From NCBI GenBank assembly GCA_030765045.1, contig CM060964.1:277268888-277332887 (forward strand): 64,000 nucleotides of DNA. Reading direction: 5' to 3'. Position 1 is the first letter of the stretch. Each line of letters begins with the position of its first letter. Of the stretch, positions 19,800 to 30,206 are shown in pieces. Below the pieces are notes generated by a model. That model made no database searches, was not told where the DNA came from, and was given only the letters and a program-made list of their open reading frames with translations. Position numbers and translations under genes: made by a program. This DNA is from Tenodera sinensis. Lineage: Eukaryota; Arthropoda; Insecta; Mantodea; Mantidae.

Positions 19800-20569
19800 T
19801 TATTAAATCTGTTCCCAAGGAAAAAATTCTAAAATAAATTATGGAAAATAAAAGCGGTGATTATGTACTGTGTAAACATGTCATTGCAGTAACAAAATGC
19901 AAAGCAGTAATACCTTGTGTTGTACAAATTCATTGGAACATTGCATCAGACAGCTATGACAGACAAATCTTGGAAACTAGAGGTTCATAAACATGAATAA
20001 AGCATTTTTAGATTAATTACATATTCGATTTCATAACATTACATCACCTTATATATTTAGAAATGTAAAACATGTTTCTGGATCTCTTGTTCCCATCAGT
20101 TCCTGGTTGAGTGCTGGCATCACTCCTCATGTTGACTGGCTCTGTCCCTAGTAGTGGTTGGATGAGCCTTTATAGTAGTGTCACATGGTGAGGTTTCGAA
20201 ATTGAAAATGCTGTTCCTGTTCTTCCTAATGTACATATTTTCCAAAACTGCAAGTTCGGTTTTTCCTATAATTTCTTTTTTTTTTTTTTTTTTAAATTTT
20301 CAGATCTCTGTGTATGAGTAACCATTGAATGTCCTTAGTACAGAGATTGTAGAGATAAACTTCAAAAGCTTTTCCCTTGGAGACTTCTCTGTAAACACAC
20401 ATTCGTATATTCTCATATTAATCTTCCCTTGGACACTAGAAACAACACCCACTACCTCTGATTAAGGATGTAAGGATTCACTATCACTCAGCAGTCTAAA
20501 ACACCAGCCAAAAGATATTTTAGCTTAATATTTTATCATGACATGAATTTACTCAGAAGTTAGCCGTTT
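19800..20569. other. No recognisable gene
   Basis: Noncoding AT-rich spacer with a T run at about 20276-20294. No domain-bearing frame on either strand. Confidence 0.5.
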
Positions 20570-21155
20570 TTACTTTTCCTACCACTTAAATAATAAGTAG
20601 AGAAGGTACTGCATTCCACCCAAAAGTTTCATGAATTTTACAGGAAATGCATGTTTAAAGATCCCCTGAATAAACGAATAAAAAGGCTTTTTATAAAAAG
20701 TTGCACATGTACACACGTATGTGTGCACTTGTAATTTTTTTTTTTTTTTTTTTTTTTTTTTTCATAGTTCAGTTGAATACCAAACTTAATATTTAAGTTC
20801 ACCATCTTACAATGATGCAACACAACAAATCTCCCCATCCCAAACTGTCCTTTACATAGAAAATTTTTGAATAAGTTTTATTTTCTCAAAAGTGGCTTTA
20901 AGGATTTTGATAAAATACCATGTGTTTAAGACAGTTTCATGACAAATGAGGTACATATCTTGAATTTTCTGGGAATAGCCTCTGAAGTCCTCTTCATTCT
21001 GGATGGCTTTTGCATAACTGGTAAACCTTAAGAGAGGGACAAAATTTTACTATACAAAAATGTAGAGCTCATTAAAACACAATGATATTTTTTTTCAGGG
21101 GCTGGGAGGTAATTTTTCTCAGATATTTCTTGTTATTGATTTAAATTTTAAAATA

Positions 21156-21887
21156 CTGGATGTTTCAAAATGAATATAGGGGTTTTAAGGCTTTGTAGAA
21201 TTTATTACGTTTAACTTACCATTATAAATCATACATCAAATAAAAGAGCAACTCAAATAGTTTTGTTGAGTATACCTGTGCCCAGGTGCATGTATTGTTT
21301 CTTCTGCCTTATGTTAGAAAGTCCAGCAGAAAGTTTATGGGCCTTTCTTTTTAAGTGAAGCAACTGTAACTGGTGCTTCTTTGATGTGTTACAACTATGC
21401 CTCTTTCATCAATTAGAAGAAGCTGAACAAGAGAACTTTATTTTCCAGCAAGATGGTGCGCCATCTCACTGGCATCACTCAGTATGCACTTGGTTATGAC
21501 GTTGTACCTAACCACTGGATAGACCATAAGAGGCCAGTTGACAGAGCTTGTTTCACAAGGGCTCCACATTCACCTGATCTGATGCCTTGCAACTTTTACC
21601 TTGAGGGTTTATAAAGGATCACTGTAATTGCCTCAACTATGAATTGACCTACCCAACTTAAGAAACAGCATTCAAGCAGTTGTTGCAACAATTGCTCCAG
21701 ACTCAGTGATCAAGGTTTGGGAAGAACTCTGAACTAGATGTGTGTCATGTGACATGGTACTCACGTTGAACACTTGTACGAAAATCTGTTTGAGTTCTTT
21801 CCTTTGATGTGGAATTTATAGTTATAAAGTAAATGTAATAAATACTACAAAGCCATAAAATCCCTATATTTATTTGGAAACACCCAC
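21156..21887 (+). mobile_element. Internally deleted mariner/Tc1-like transposon with TA duplication
   Basis: Terminal inverted repeats of about 55 bp: the left side includes AATATAGGGGTTTTAAGGCT and TTTGTAGAATTTATTACGTT, and the complement of the right side reads AATATAGGGATTTTATGGCT and TTTGTAGTATTTATTACATT. TA flanks both ends (21154-21155 and 21888-21889). At 732 bp it is shorter than an autonomous element and holds only part of a transposase. It sits inside RepA copy B. Confidence 0.8.
21425..21790 (+). pseudogene. Mariner/Tc1-like transposase, C-terminal remnant
   Basis: The plus strand reads FQQDGAPSHWHHSV, the second catalytic Asp block of insect mariner-like DDE transposases, then RACFTRAPHSPDL-type residues across frame changes, WGFIKD-like sequence and IKVWEELxxRLDVC near the end. 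These match the order of the family's C-terminal half, with many stops. The N-terminal helix-turn-helix and first catalytic Asp are missing. Confidence 0.75.
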
Positions 21888-22239
21888 TATTTATACCTTT
21901 CTAAAGTAAAAGTCATTCTGTTCTTTTTCTTTTTTACCCTGGTCTTGCAAAGAGAATGGAATTTCAAAACCAACACATAGTGGCCAGCTCTTAAGCAATT
22001 TAAATATTGTTTAAGCCTTCGGTATTCCCATATTCCTATTGTATGTCCAAGAAAATGTATAATAAAAACAGTTCTGTGAATGATTATCTCTATTAACATG
22101 AAGTAGAAGAAGAACAAGCTTTTTTAAGAGTAATTTGAAGAATGGGTTGAGAAAGTCATGTGAATGTAACACATAAAATTTTTGTTTGCACAACTGTATG
22201 ATTTCCATTTTATTTTATGTCTGGTGAGGTAGGTATAAT

Positions 22240-22392
22240 TTACCTGGTGTACCATGAGATACATAACCTCCTTTTTACCTTTATGGAAGATAATATTTTC
22301 TTCTGTACTACCAGCGGATTTAACATAGTAGTGTGACTGATGTATTAATATTTTTGCTGCATTGGTACTAAATCACACCAAATATTGGGGAT
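22240..22392 (+). repeat. Fragment related to the TTAA MITE
   Basis: GGTGTACCATGAGATACATA followed by ACCTCCTTTTTACC resembles GGTGTGTATTATAAGATACA and GGCTCTTTTTTTCC at the left end of the MITE at 8181-8695. Only the terminal portion is recognisable; the TTAA boundary is not clear here. Confidence 0.4.
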
Positions 22393-22543
22393 TTGTATCA
22401 TAGGTGCAAAACAACTTATTGGTTTCCTTCCATTTTTTCACTGTTAAATGTTTTAACATTTGTATGGGTAGTTAATTGGGGACAGAAGCCTTGCTTTGTT
22501 TAAATTATGCCTAGAAAAATGGCTGAGAAGTATTGGTGAAAAC

Positions 22544-22555
22544 ACATCCATTGAT
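22544..22555. repeat. 12-bp target duplication of the SINE, left copy
   Basis: ACATCCATTGAT recurs exactly at 22906-22917, bracketing the SINE. Confidence 0.85.
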
Positions 22556-22905
22556 GATCGCCTCTGTAGCACACTGGTAGCACGCCTGCCTCTAGCGCAG
22601 AGGACCCTAGTTTGGTTACCGGTACTGGCGTGGGGATTTTTCCCCCACTGGGAAGTCTGGTACAGGGTGCACTCAGCCTTGTTAGGTCTCTGAGAAGCCA
22701 ACTGAGGAGCTACTTGAATGAGAAGTAGCGATCCCTGGTCGAGAAGACCACATAACCGGCCAGAAGGGACCGGAGCACTGACCACATCTCACCTCCAGCA
22801 TTACACCCCACTCATGATGCCTATGGTGGCCTGAGGTGGGGGACGCAATGGTCGGGTGATAGGCCTTGGCTCGAATGGGCTGTTGTGCTACAGGGTTACG
22901 TTTTT
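22556..22905 (+). mobile_element. tRNA-derived SINE, complete, with 12-bp TSD
   Basis: A 350-bp element flanked by a perfect 12-bp direct repeat. Its head is tRNA-like: GTAGCACACTGGTAGCACG acts as A box, then GCCTGCCTCTAGCGCAGAGG as an anticodon arm (stem CCTCTAGCGCAGAGG), then a degenerate B-box region TAGTTTGGTTACCGG. The GC-rich body (GTGGGGGACGCAATGGTCGG) ends GGCTCGAATGGGCTGTTGTG and GGGTTACGTTTTT. Such elements are made by Pol III and copied by a partner LINE. The GC content is well above the surroundings. Confidence 0.8.
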
Positions 22906-22917
22906 ACATCCATTGAT
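22906..22917. repeat. 12-bp target duplication of the SINE, right copy
   Basis: Exact repeat of 22544-22555. Confidence 0.85.
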
Positions 22918-23159
22918 AAGTTTAAATCCAGAACTTTAGTCACTAGAACAGCAAAGAAAAATAACAGCTCTCTTCAATCAAATGCCAGTTACTGAAATAA
23001 TAAAGGAAGTAAAGGGATTTTCAATAGTAAGTATAATTTTTAAAAAACAGTAAACATAAGATTCAGAAATGAAAGAAAATATTCTATTTTTCATAATGAA
23101 TAGTTAAATAAATGTGGCCTACTATAAGACACTACTCAATGAGTTTCCAACCATGAGGG

Positions 23160-23530
23160 TGATATTTTTTAATTATAGTGTCACTGACAGTAATAATCAT
23201 TTGTTACCTAAGTGCCTCTTACTTAAAACGTTTTAATATCAACTCTGAAATGTGCACCAGATGCAATACAGAAGATACTCCAGAGCATGTAATGTTTAAC
23301 TGTCAGAAATACAGTGAAATAGCACAATCTAACAGGGAAAAGCTCATGCACCTCACTTTATCGGAAATGGTCAGGAATAAGGAAAATCTAAATACTTTAA
23401 ACGAGTTAGCGACTCAAATCAGTATAGCAGAAAGCCTTTAAGACCAACTGAACCAGAAAGAAATCTCAGAAATTTTGATAGACCTCCAGCGACTGTTGTA
23501 CCACCACCCCGTTGATCATTAAGATTGTCA
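23160..23530 (+). pseudogene. R1/LOA-type LINE, C-terminal zinc-knuckle fragment
   Basis: The frame 23178-23441 ends a non-LTR polyprotein: SASYLKRFNINSEMCTRCN followed by TEDTPEHVMFNCQKYSEIAQ, a C-x2-C...H...C finger like the one at the end of R1-clade ORF2 (compare CSYCTEIDTPEHTILHC in the element at 27273-30206). A TAA ends it, and about 100 bp of unassigned 3' sequence follows. The rest of the RT is absent, so this is a short 5'-truncated insertion. Confidence 0.7.
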
Positions 23531-23993
23531 AATCAATATAACCGAAACCAAGTGCCCCAAACTCCTGAACCTGTTATACCAAGAACAATTACATGAACAG
23601 AAGATTTCATTGGATCACTGACCGACAAGTGGAGGCAGAAAGGAGAAGAGCGAGGCCAAAATGACACCCTGGTGAGACTTGGACCGCCTACCAGAGACGA
23701 ATAGCAGCAGCTAGGGAACAATAAATTGCATGAATACTCTGAGATCTCATATAAATTGAAATTATCACTAATTTTCATTATTGTTATTTAGTTTAATTTA
23801 GGTTAGTAACTTCTGCACATTCTATTGTGAACAAATTGTAATCAATAAGTTTCAATAAATCAAAATATCCGCACACTACATCCAGATATAAGAAATTAGG
23901 TATCTGGACATAGCTGGCAGATATTTTTTTTTTTTACCTAAGTGCCTGAAATAGAGTACATAGATAATTAAAATAAAAGAAGAACTTACACTT
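23531..23993. other. Probable LINE 3' UTR and spacer
   Basis: Follows the R1-like C-terminus without a clear boundary. A GC-richer stretch (23600-23720) is followed by AT-rich sequence with a T run near 23928. No coding signal. Confidence 0.35.
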
Positions 23994-24070
23994 GGGAATC
24001 GAACCCCAGATGTTTTTGTTTTCCAAACACCATTGTACTGGAACTATTGATATCAACCACTCAGCTAACC
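23994..24070 (-). other. tRNA-like sequence
   Basis: On minus, GGTTAGCTGAGTGGTTGATA matches an A-box D-arm and GGGGTTCGATTCCC matches a B box, with a long variable region between as in class II tRNAs. The anticodon stem does not fold cleanly. It is more likely a degraded SINE head or tRNA pseudogene than a working tRNA. Confidence 0.45.
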
Positions 24071-25040
24071 TGTAAAGCAAAGGCTTGACCTCTTACACGA
24101 TAACAGCTTTGTTTCCTGAGGTTAGAATGCTTGATGTGCACTTCTTTTTATTCCATATTCAGGTAAAAGTTCAACTAAAGATTAGTTTCAAACTTTTAGT
24201 ATTAATAGTACATACTTCAACATAATTTAAGAAATAAAAGCAAACAAACTTTTAAACCTTTTAAATGCTGTATTTATGGCAGATTTAATTTTCATACCCT
24301 CCATAAAAAAAGAAGCCTGATTGGTACTGACCCACCAAAGATATGCAGATGTGCATTTACTTTCATCAAAAAGTAGGTATACTCATAAATATGTGTTTTT
24401 GGTAGGTGGTACTAGTTATAAATCCAGTACTGTGTACAGCCATCCTTTCTTCAATCTTCAATCTTTTATCAGTACTGCTCAAGCTTTGATTAGCTAGCTA
24501 ATCTAGTAAAGATTCTTTCAGATTGCAAATATAAGTTGTAGTCATTTTCAATGTAACTTCTAGATAATAGTGCAAACTGCTTCAGTGCAGTTGAGTTTAT
24601 CTGGCAATGTAGTATCGCAGCAGCGGTGCCTTAAGTGTTAGCTACTTCGCACCACTGCCTTTGTAATTGCCATCAACAATGTGCCGACTCAAGGACATAT
24701 GCTGCTGCATGCATTTCTAGAAGCTTTCAAAGTCCAGGGACAAGAGCCAAGAAACTTCAGATATTTCCAGAGAATTCACCGATAATTCAGAGATTACATA
24801 AGCAGACTAGCTTGTGCAATGAGTTAATTGTCAGAGTTGCAAACAGTGGAGAAGCTGTTTGTGAGAGAGTTCTATTACTGTAGCAGTGTCAAGGTTACAA
24901 TGCAACAGAGCATTGTGAAATCTGATTCTGTCGTGCAACAGTGGTTTCTGTAATAGTGGTAGTGCTTTACCAATAGTTTTAGAAGAAATAAAGTGACAAA
25001 AAGTAACTGGACTTGTCATTTGCCACACAGGTGTCACAAT
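24071..25040. other. No gene; possible gypsy leader at its end
   Basis: The sequence is noncoding. An AATAAA at 24989-24994 and the compact stretch before the gag-like frame at about 25058 could be the end of a 5' LTR and leader of the following gypsy relic, but no matching second LTR or clear primer-binding site was found. Confidence 0.3.
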
Positions 25041-26183
25041 TGGTATGTAAACACTACAATGGAGGCTATGCTGGCCAAGACTTAGCAGATGGTGAAAAAA
25101 TGGAATCCAGAATGCAGCAGATGAAGACAAATGAAAAACGTAAACCCCAGACTGAAGAAGATGGAGGTGAAGATTGAATCCTAGTTGGAGAAAATGAAGA
25201 CAGGGTTCATTACTAAAATCGATGAGCAACTTGGCGGCATGAAGACAGAGATGGAAGAGTTCGGAAGAACGGTGAAAGACCTTGGCCAACACATTAATGC
25301 CTTGTAAGATATTGGGAAATGGCTTAGCATACTGTAGGATGCCAGGGACCTGCTTAGCACCCTGGAACGCAGAGTCAACTGCAGCGCCAAAGAACTGAGC
25401 ATCGGAATGGAACAAATGCTTGATGAATAACTTAAGAATGTGAACATCGAGACACCAGGATGCAACACACATCCTTGCACGTCAGGTCACCCAAGCACAA
25501 CGGGTCATCAACCTTTGAAGTCTCCCACCGACAATTCACCACCATAACCACTTATTACCAATGCTCAGAAGAAGCAGAAACTGGCTGACAGCTAGCCTGC
25601 AGAGACGGGTGGCAGAAGCACTGAACATGATTCCAACGTTGTTAGCATCCAGAGACACCTGGGGGGCTCTCGAAAACCAGTTTGGAAACCATCATCCTGC
25701 TGCAGCCAGCTCAAGTCTAGGCTGCTACAACCAGAGGAGATGCTGCAGGAGTTTGCCCTGAACATTGAACAACTGGTGAACCTCCAGGCTGGATACATGT
25801 CCCAGAAAACTGCCTTCTCCATCGATGGAGTGCATATCTCCAAGAAACAGCAGCTTCTAATGCCCAGCAACTACAATATCATCCATGATGTGCTGACGGC
25901 CCTGCTGATTATGGAAACTGCCAAGGTAACTGCCTTGACCTCAAAGACCAGGAGCATCCGACATGACGGGGACAGAGGAACAATCCAACGACAAAGCTGG
26001 AGATCTTCCAGTGGTGTGTGCTGGATGTGTGGCCAGACAGGACAGTGATGAGGGACTGTCCGCACCAGATCGACAGGCAGGTGACGAGTGACAACTGGCA
26101 TGACTAAGCGCACATCGTATCCGTCATCACTGAACCCTTCAGTGATGCTGCAACAGGATAGACGACAACTTCATTGCAGATGA

Positions 26184-26300
26184 ATGGGTATGAGGGAAGC
26201 GATACTGATACTGGTGGACACGGGTGCAGCTGTGACAATGATCCGACCTGATGAGACGAAGACCTTGCCATCCAGGAGATCCAATGTAGTTATGGCATCA
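26184..26300 (+). pseudogene. Gypsy retropepsin remnant
   Basis: ILILVDTGAAVTMIRPDE carries the aspartic protease active-site triad DTG followed by Ala, as in Ty3/gypsy proteases that cut the gag-pol precursor. The flap and second hydrophobic triplet are not clearly readable. Confidence 0.7.
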
Positions 26301-26904
26301 GGTGCCACCTTGCTTATGCAGGAAGCCTGTTGGGATTTGACCTTGAGTTGGAGCGTTATAAGTGTGGGTGTTCATTGCAAGGTTGGCTGAGGAAGTGATA
26401 CTAGGACTGTACGCCCTCAGAAGCCACAATGTGGCGGTCAATGTCAGAATGAGGGTCTTGCAACACGAATGAGAAGGGGTATGCTTTGGAGCCCAAAGGA
26501 GCGTCCACGGATATGTACAGTGACCCTGGTAGAAGATGTGGTGCCCGCGCGAAGTGAGAGGGTCCTATAGAAGCGCCTGGAGGGTGTGGCATCAAGGAAT
26601 CTGGTGCTGGACTGTGGAACAAACACCATCACTTGGGGCCCCAGCTGAAAGACGTACTGACGAGGGTAACAACCATCTGATTGGAGACCAACTGAAGAGG
26701 GTCTGACATCTACTTGGACGTTACCAGTCAGCCTTCAATCAAGGGAACAGCGATTACTGTCGTACTGACCAAGAGCTCCACCACATTGCCACCAAAAACT
26801 CCCGACCCATCCGGCAACCACCAGGACATGTTCCTCTGGCGAAGTAAGTAGAGGTACAGGATGTGCTGCAGGACAAGAGTGCAACAGCAGTTGGTGCTAT
26901 CCTG

Positions 26905-27028
26905 TAGTCCTAGTGAAAAAGAACAGCAAACTTAGCTTCTACATGGACTACCGGAAACTGAACGCTGTCACCCAAAAGGACTGCTTTCCCTAACTCTGAA
27001 ATTTATGATACCCTTGACACTGGCTGGT
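26905..27028 (+). pseudogene. Gypsy reverse transcriptase, N-terminal scrap
   Basis: VVLVKKNSKLSFYMDYRKLN and AVTQKDCFP correspond to the first RT blocks (family usual: F-C-x-D-Y-R-x-L-N). A one-base loss later would restore a DTLDTLAGVH reading. No YxDD block is present because the region ends at the CNN repeat. Confidence 0.75.
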
Positions 27029-27076
27029 GTCCACCGCCGCCGCCGCCACTACTGCCACCACCGCCACCACCACCAC
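27029..27076. repeat. CNN trinucleotide repeat, 3' flank of the R1 element
   Basis: Imperfect CCG/CCA/CTA units (CCACCGCCGCCGCCGCCACT and on) lie directly against the T run that is the minus-strand element's poly(A) end. Similar CNN sequence lies at the other end of the element (32557-32930). Confidence 0.85.
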
Positions 27077-27272
27077 TTTTTTTTTTTTAATTTATTTACT
27101 CAAAATTGTATTACAGTTATTCACATTCAGGCTATTATACAAAGAAAGGCACACAGTCGATAGGCCATGAGAGGTTCTTCCTGGAACCACCAAACGGTAT
27201 TACTTCGGGAAGAGATGGTCAGCAAACTGATGTACCAGGGTAGCCATCACATGTTCTGCAGCGCAGGCCACG

Positions 27273-30206
27273 TCAAGGTTGGTTGATGCGTGCATCTTGC
27301 TCCTTCGCCCGGAGGATGGAACTAATCATTTGATCAATTCTGCGCCAATTTTCCTGGGACTCTAACATTAGAGGTAAGATATTGCTCAGTGTGACTGTCA
27401 GGCCTAGTTGGGCGTATGTCCTGTGGCGAATAACGGTCCAATTGGAGCAGTGTAGGATCGTATGCTCCGGAGTGTCAATTTCAGTGCAATATGAGCATAT
27501 GTCTCTATCGACCAGCCCCATGCGGTGCAGGTATGATTTGAAACGGCCATGACCAGTCAAAAATTGGGTCAGATAATATCCGACATCCCCGTGTCTCCGA
27601 GATATCCAGGGGACTAGCTCAGGAATCAGCAGCTTAGTCCATTGAGCTTTTGTCACTTCCTGTGTCCACTCCGTCTGCCACTGTCGAAGGGTCTGTTCTC
27701 GGACCAAGATCTTGTGTCCCCTAGAGTTAGCCCCCGCATCATAAGTGCGTTCTTGGATTAATAGATGTATGGGAATGATCCCAGCTATAACCTGTAGAGC
27801 CTTCGTTGAGGTTGTTCTATAGGCACTACATATACGTAGTGCAACCTTCCGTTGTACTCGCTCTAGCCAAGTTCTGTATATTGCTTTATTACATATATAT
27901 TCCTTCCAAGCAGGCGCACCATAAAGGAGGATGGAATTTACCACGCTTCGAAGGAGTTTTCTGGTACCTGGTTTGGGACCGCCGACATTGGGCATTAAGC
28001 GACTCAGAGCAGCGATCGTCTTTTCTGCCCTACCAACCACATATTTAAGGTGTGCACCCATGTTCATGTTATGGCCAAACTGAAGTCCAAGATAGCGCAG
28101 TTGTCTTTGAGACCTTAGTGACATTCCGCTAATATTGACAGTCACTTCTCGTAAGGAACGTCTCCCTTCCAGAATGACAAGTTCGGTCTTCTGTGAAGCC
28201 AATTGTAGGCCCTTTCGCAACATCCACATTTCAATTTGCTGTGTAGCCCATTCTATCTTATCCTCCACCTCTTCGCGGAATTCTCCGGATACAAGAAGGG
28301 CTAAATCATCGGCGTAAGCAAGAGAGGTAACTCCCGATGGCAACTGCACTCGGAGGACATCATCATAATAAATGTTCCACAGCGTGGGTCCCAAAACCGA
28401 ACCTTGAGGCACACCGCACGTCATATCCAGTTTCTTGGTGTCACCCACCAGAATTATCCGGTTATGGAGATAACTACAAAGAAGCCTAGTTAAGTAAGGG
28501 GCGACTTGACGTCGCCTAAGTTCAGCAATGATGCCTTTCCACGGTGCTGAATTAAAGGCATTCTTAACATCCAGTGTCACCAAGACAACATACCTAGGAG
28601 AGAGGGTCTGTGCGTCGTTCAAAAATGTTTGCACAGCGTGAATAGCATCTATGGTAGACAATCCTTGTCGAAAACCAAATTGACGAGGAGAAAATCCATC
28701 CCCTGCCTCAATCTCAGCAATTAAACGTCTATTCAGTATATGTTCCATGAGTTTACCCAGAACATCAAGCAAACAAATTGGTCTGTAAGACTTACTCCCT
28801 CCTCGTGAACTAGGTTTTTCAATAAGAAGTAACCTTCCAAGTTTCCATTTACTAGGGAACTCACCAGTACATAAAATGGAATTAAAGATGTCCAGGAGTA
28901 ACTCTGGTTTCTCTATAGCAAGGAGCTTCACAACTTCTGGAGGAACACCATCCGGGCCTCCCATCTTCCCAGACTTGATCCGACGACCTGCAGCGCGAAT
29001 CTCCTCAGTGGTACAAGTGGGAATAGTTACAATGGGAACATTAATCTCCGGCCAAATGAGCAAAGCATGTGCAGGAAACAAAGTTTTGGCTACCAAGACT
29101 TGTTCTTCATCGGTGAGAACTAATGGCGAACGCAAGCCTAATTTTCCAGTAACAATTTTATAACCTACACCCCAAATATCCTCATCAACTTCTGCACAAA
29201 GTGTGTTCCAGGCATCTCTTTTCGCTTTAAAAATGGCGCATTTAAGAGCATTACGACAATCCTTATAGTTACGTAAGGCAAGTTGCTTTTCATCATAGCC
29301 GACATTACGTCTGTTAATTCTAGTAAGGCAGCGTTTAGCCTTATTACATTGCCTCCGTAAATCAGCTATGTCATCATTCCACCGATAGACTCCTTTGCGG
29401 CGACCACAAAAGTATTTCTTTGGTAATACTGAATCACAGGCGTTGCAGATAGCCTGGTCTATTCCATACGCTTGATGAAGAAAGCTGGAACTAATTTGTT
29501 CCTCAAGATGAGCCAACAATTGATCCTTCTTCTCGTCTCGAAAAATCCAGCCCATAGATTTACCGGAAGGTGATAGAGATGGAACGGGCATCACCACTTC
29601 AAAATAGATACTTCTATGATAGCTTAAATTTTCCTCATCGCTCACATTCCAATTCCGTACCTTGTTCCTAAGATCCACACTACACAAGGTTAGATCAATG
29701 TAGGAAGAACCTCCATTTCTTTCAAAAGTAGGCAGCACCCCATCATTTAAAATGATAAGATTACATTCACCAGCCCATTCTGCCAATGCACTACCCTTTC
29801 TGTCCTCAATTGGGGAGCCCCAGCAGTGTGCTTTAGCATTAAAGTCTCCACCTATTAGCAGACGCCTACGGTGTTGTTGTAAACTGGTGGTCAAAGCAAA
29901 AAGAAAATGCTGAAAAGCGTCAATATTGCATGCTGGAGAAATGTAGCACGAATACACTACAAAATCACCAATGTCTATCCATACAAAACCGTCTCCACCT
30001 CCGGTGGCACGCACTTTAAAATAATCATGAGGTAGATAAATAGCCGCATCAAGTCTATTGTCTGTAAGCCATTTAGAACTATATTTCGTCATATTTTTAT
30101 TGGGTTCCGCCACAATGGCAAAATGTAGATTTTCAGAGGTACACTTGTGCCGTAATAAATCCATGGCCCTCTTACTCCGATCAGCATTCAGTTGTAGAAG
30201 TTTCAT
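27273..30206 (-). CDS. R1-clade ORF2: endonuclease, reverse transcriptase, zinc knuckle
   Basis: 977 codons, uninterrupted. Residues 1-220 are an APE endonuclease: MKLLQLNADRSKRAMDLL, VAEPN (catalytic Glu), GGDFNAKAHCWGS (about 118-130) and YIDLTLCSVDL (about 168). The last block reads LSYHRSIYFEV, where the family norm is SDH, so the catalytic Asp appears to be Tyr. RT spans about 420-720: YRPICLLDVLGKLMEHIL, QFGFRQGLSTIDAIHAV, VTLDVKNAFNSAPW, CGVPQGSVLGPTLWNIYYDD and LAYADDLALLVSG (catalytic). The C-terminus has RFKSYLHRMGL then CSYCTEIDTPEHTILHC. The ATG overlaps the ORF1 stop by ATGA (30206-30203), which suggests coupled translation. The protein nicks DNA and copies the element RNA at the nick. 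Confidence 0.9.
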   Translation of the reverse strand: MKLLQLNADRSKRAMDLLRHKCTSENLHFAIVAEPNKNMTKYSSKWLTDNRLDAAIYLPHDYFKVRATGGGDGFVWIDIGDFVVYSCYISPACNIDAFQHFLFALTTSLQQHRRRLLIGGDFNAKAHCWGSPIEDRKGSALAEWAGECNLIILNDGVLPTFERNGGSSYIDLTLCSVDLRNKVRNWNVSDEENLSYHRSIYFEVVMPVPSLSPSGKSMGWIFRDEKKDQLLAHLEEQISSSFLHQAYGIDQAICNACDSVLPKKYFCGRRKGVYRWNDDIADLRRQCNKAKRCLTRINRRNVGYDEKQLALRNYKDCRNALKCAIFKAKRDAWNTLCAEVDEDIWGVGYKIVTGKLGLRSPLVLTDEEQVLVAKTLFPAHALLIWPEINVPIVTIPTCTTEEIRAAGRRIKSGKMGGPDGVPPEVVKLLAIEKPELLLDIFNSILCTGEFPSKWKLGRLLLIEKPSSRGGSKSYRPICLLDVLGKLMEHILNRRLIAEIEAGDGFSPRQFGFRQGLSTIDAIHAVQTFLNDAQTLSPRYVVLVTLDVKNAFNSAPWKGIIAELRRRQVAPYLTRLLCSYLHNRIILVGDTKKLDMTCGVPQGSVLGPTLWNIYYDDVLRVQLPSGVTSLAYADDLALLVSGEFREEVEDKIEWATQQIEMWMLRKGLQLASQKTELVILEGRRSLREVTVNISGMSLRSQRQLRYLGLQFGHNMNMGAHLKYVVGRAEKTIAALSRLMPNVGGPKPGTRKLLRSVVNSILLYGAPAWKEYICNKAIYRTWLERVQRKVALRICSAYRTTSTKALQVIAGIIPIHLLIQERTYDAGANSRGHKILVREQTLRQWQTEWTQEVTKAQWTKLLIPELVPWISRRHGDVGYYLTQFLTGHGRFKSYLHRMGLVDRDICSYCTEIDTPEHTILHCSNWTVIRHRTYAQLGLTVTLSNILPLMLESQENWRRIDQMISSILRAKEQDARINQP

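Larger units (their letters stand above)
20570..22168 (+). repeat. RepA copy B, split by a mariner-type insertion
   Basis: Begins TTTTTACTTTTCCTACCACT with AGTAGAGAAGGTACTGCATT behind it, matching the RepA start and its hairpin. It continues through CCCGAATAAA-type sequence, a T run (20739-20762), GATGGCTTTTGCATAACTGG and, after the insertion at 21156-21887, GCAAAGAGAATGGAATTTCA, ending TTGAGAAAGTCATGTGA near 22165. Removing the insertion leaves about 860 bp, close to copy A. Confidence 0.7.
25041..27028 (+). pseudogene. Ty3/gypsy retrotransposon remnant (gag-PR-partial RT)
   Basis: A decayed plus-strand gypsy. The gag part (about 25058-26050) starts with a charged coiled coil (repeated Lys-Met-Glu/Lys-Thr) and continues through LVNLQAGYMSQKTAFSIDGV. 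A nucleocapsid-like patch VCWMCGQTGQ lies near 26010-26045. Protease and an RT start follow. Stops and shifts occur throughout. The sequence stops abruptly at about 27028, where CNN repeats begin. A related gag fragment lies at 36117-36560. Confidence 0.75.
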
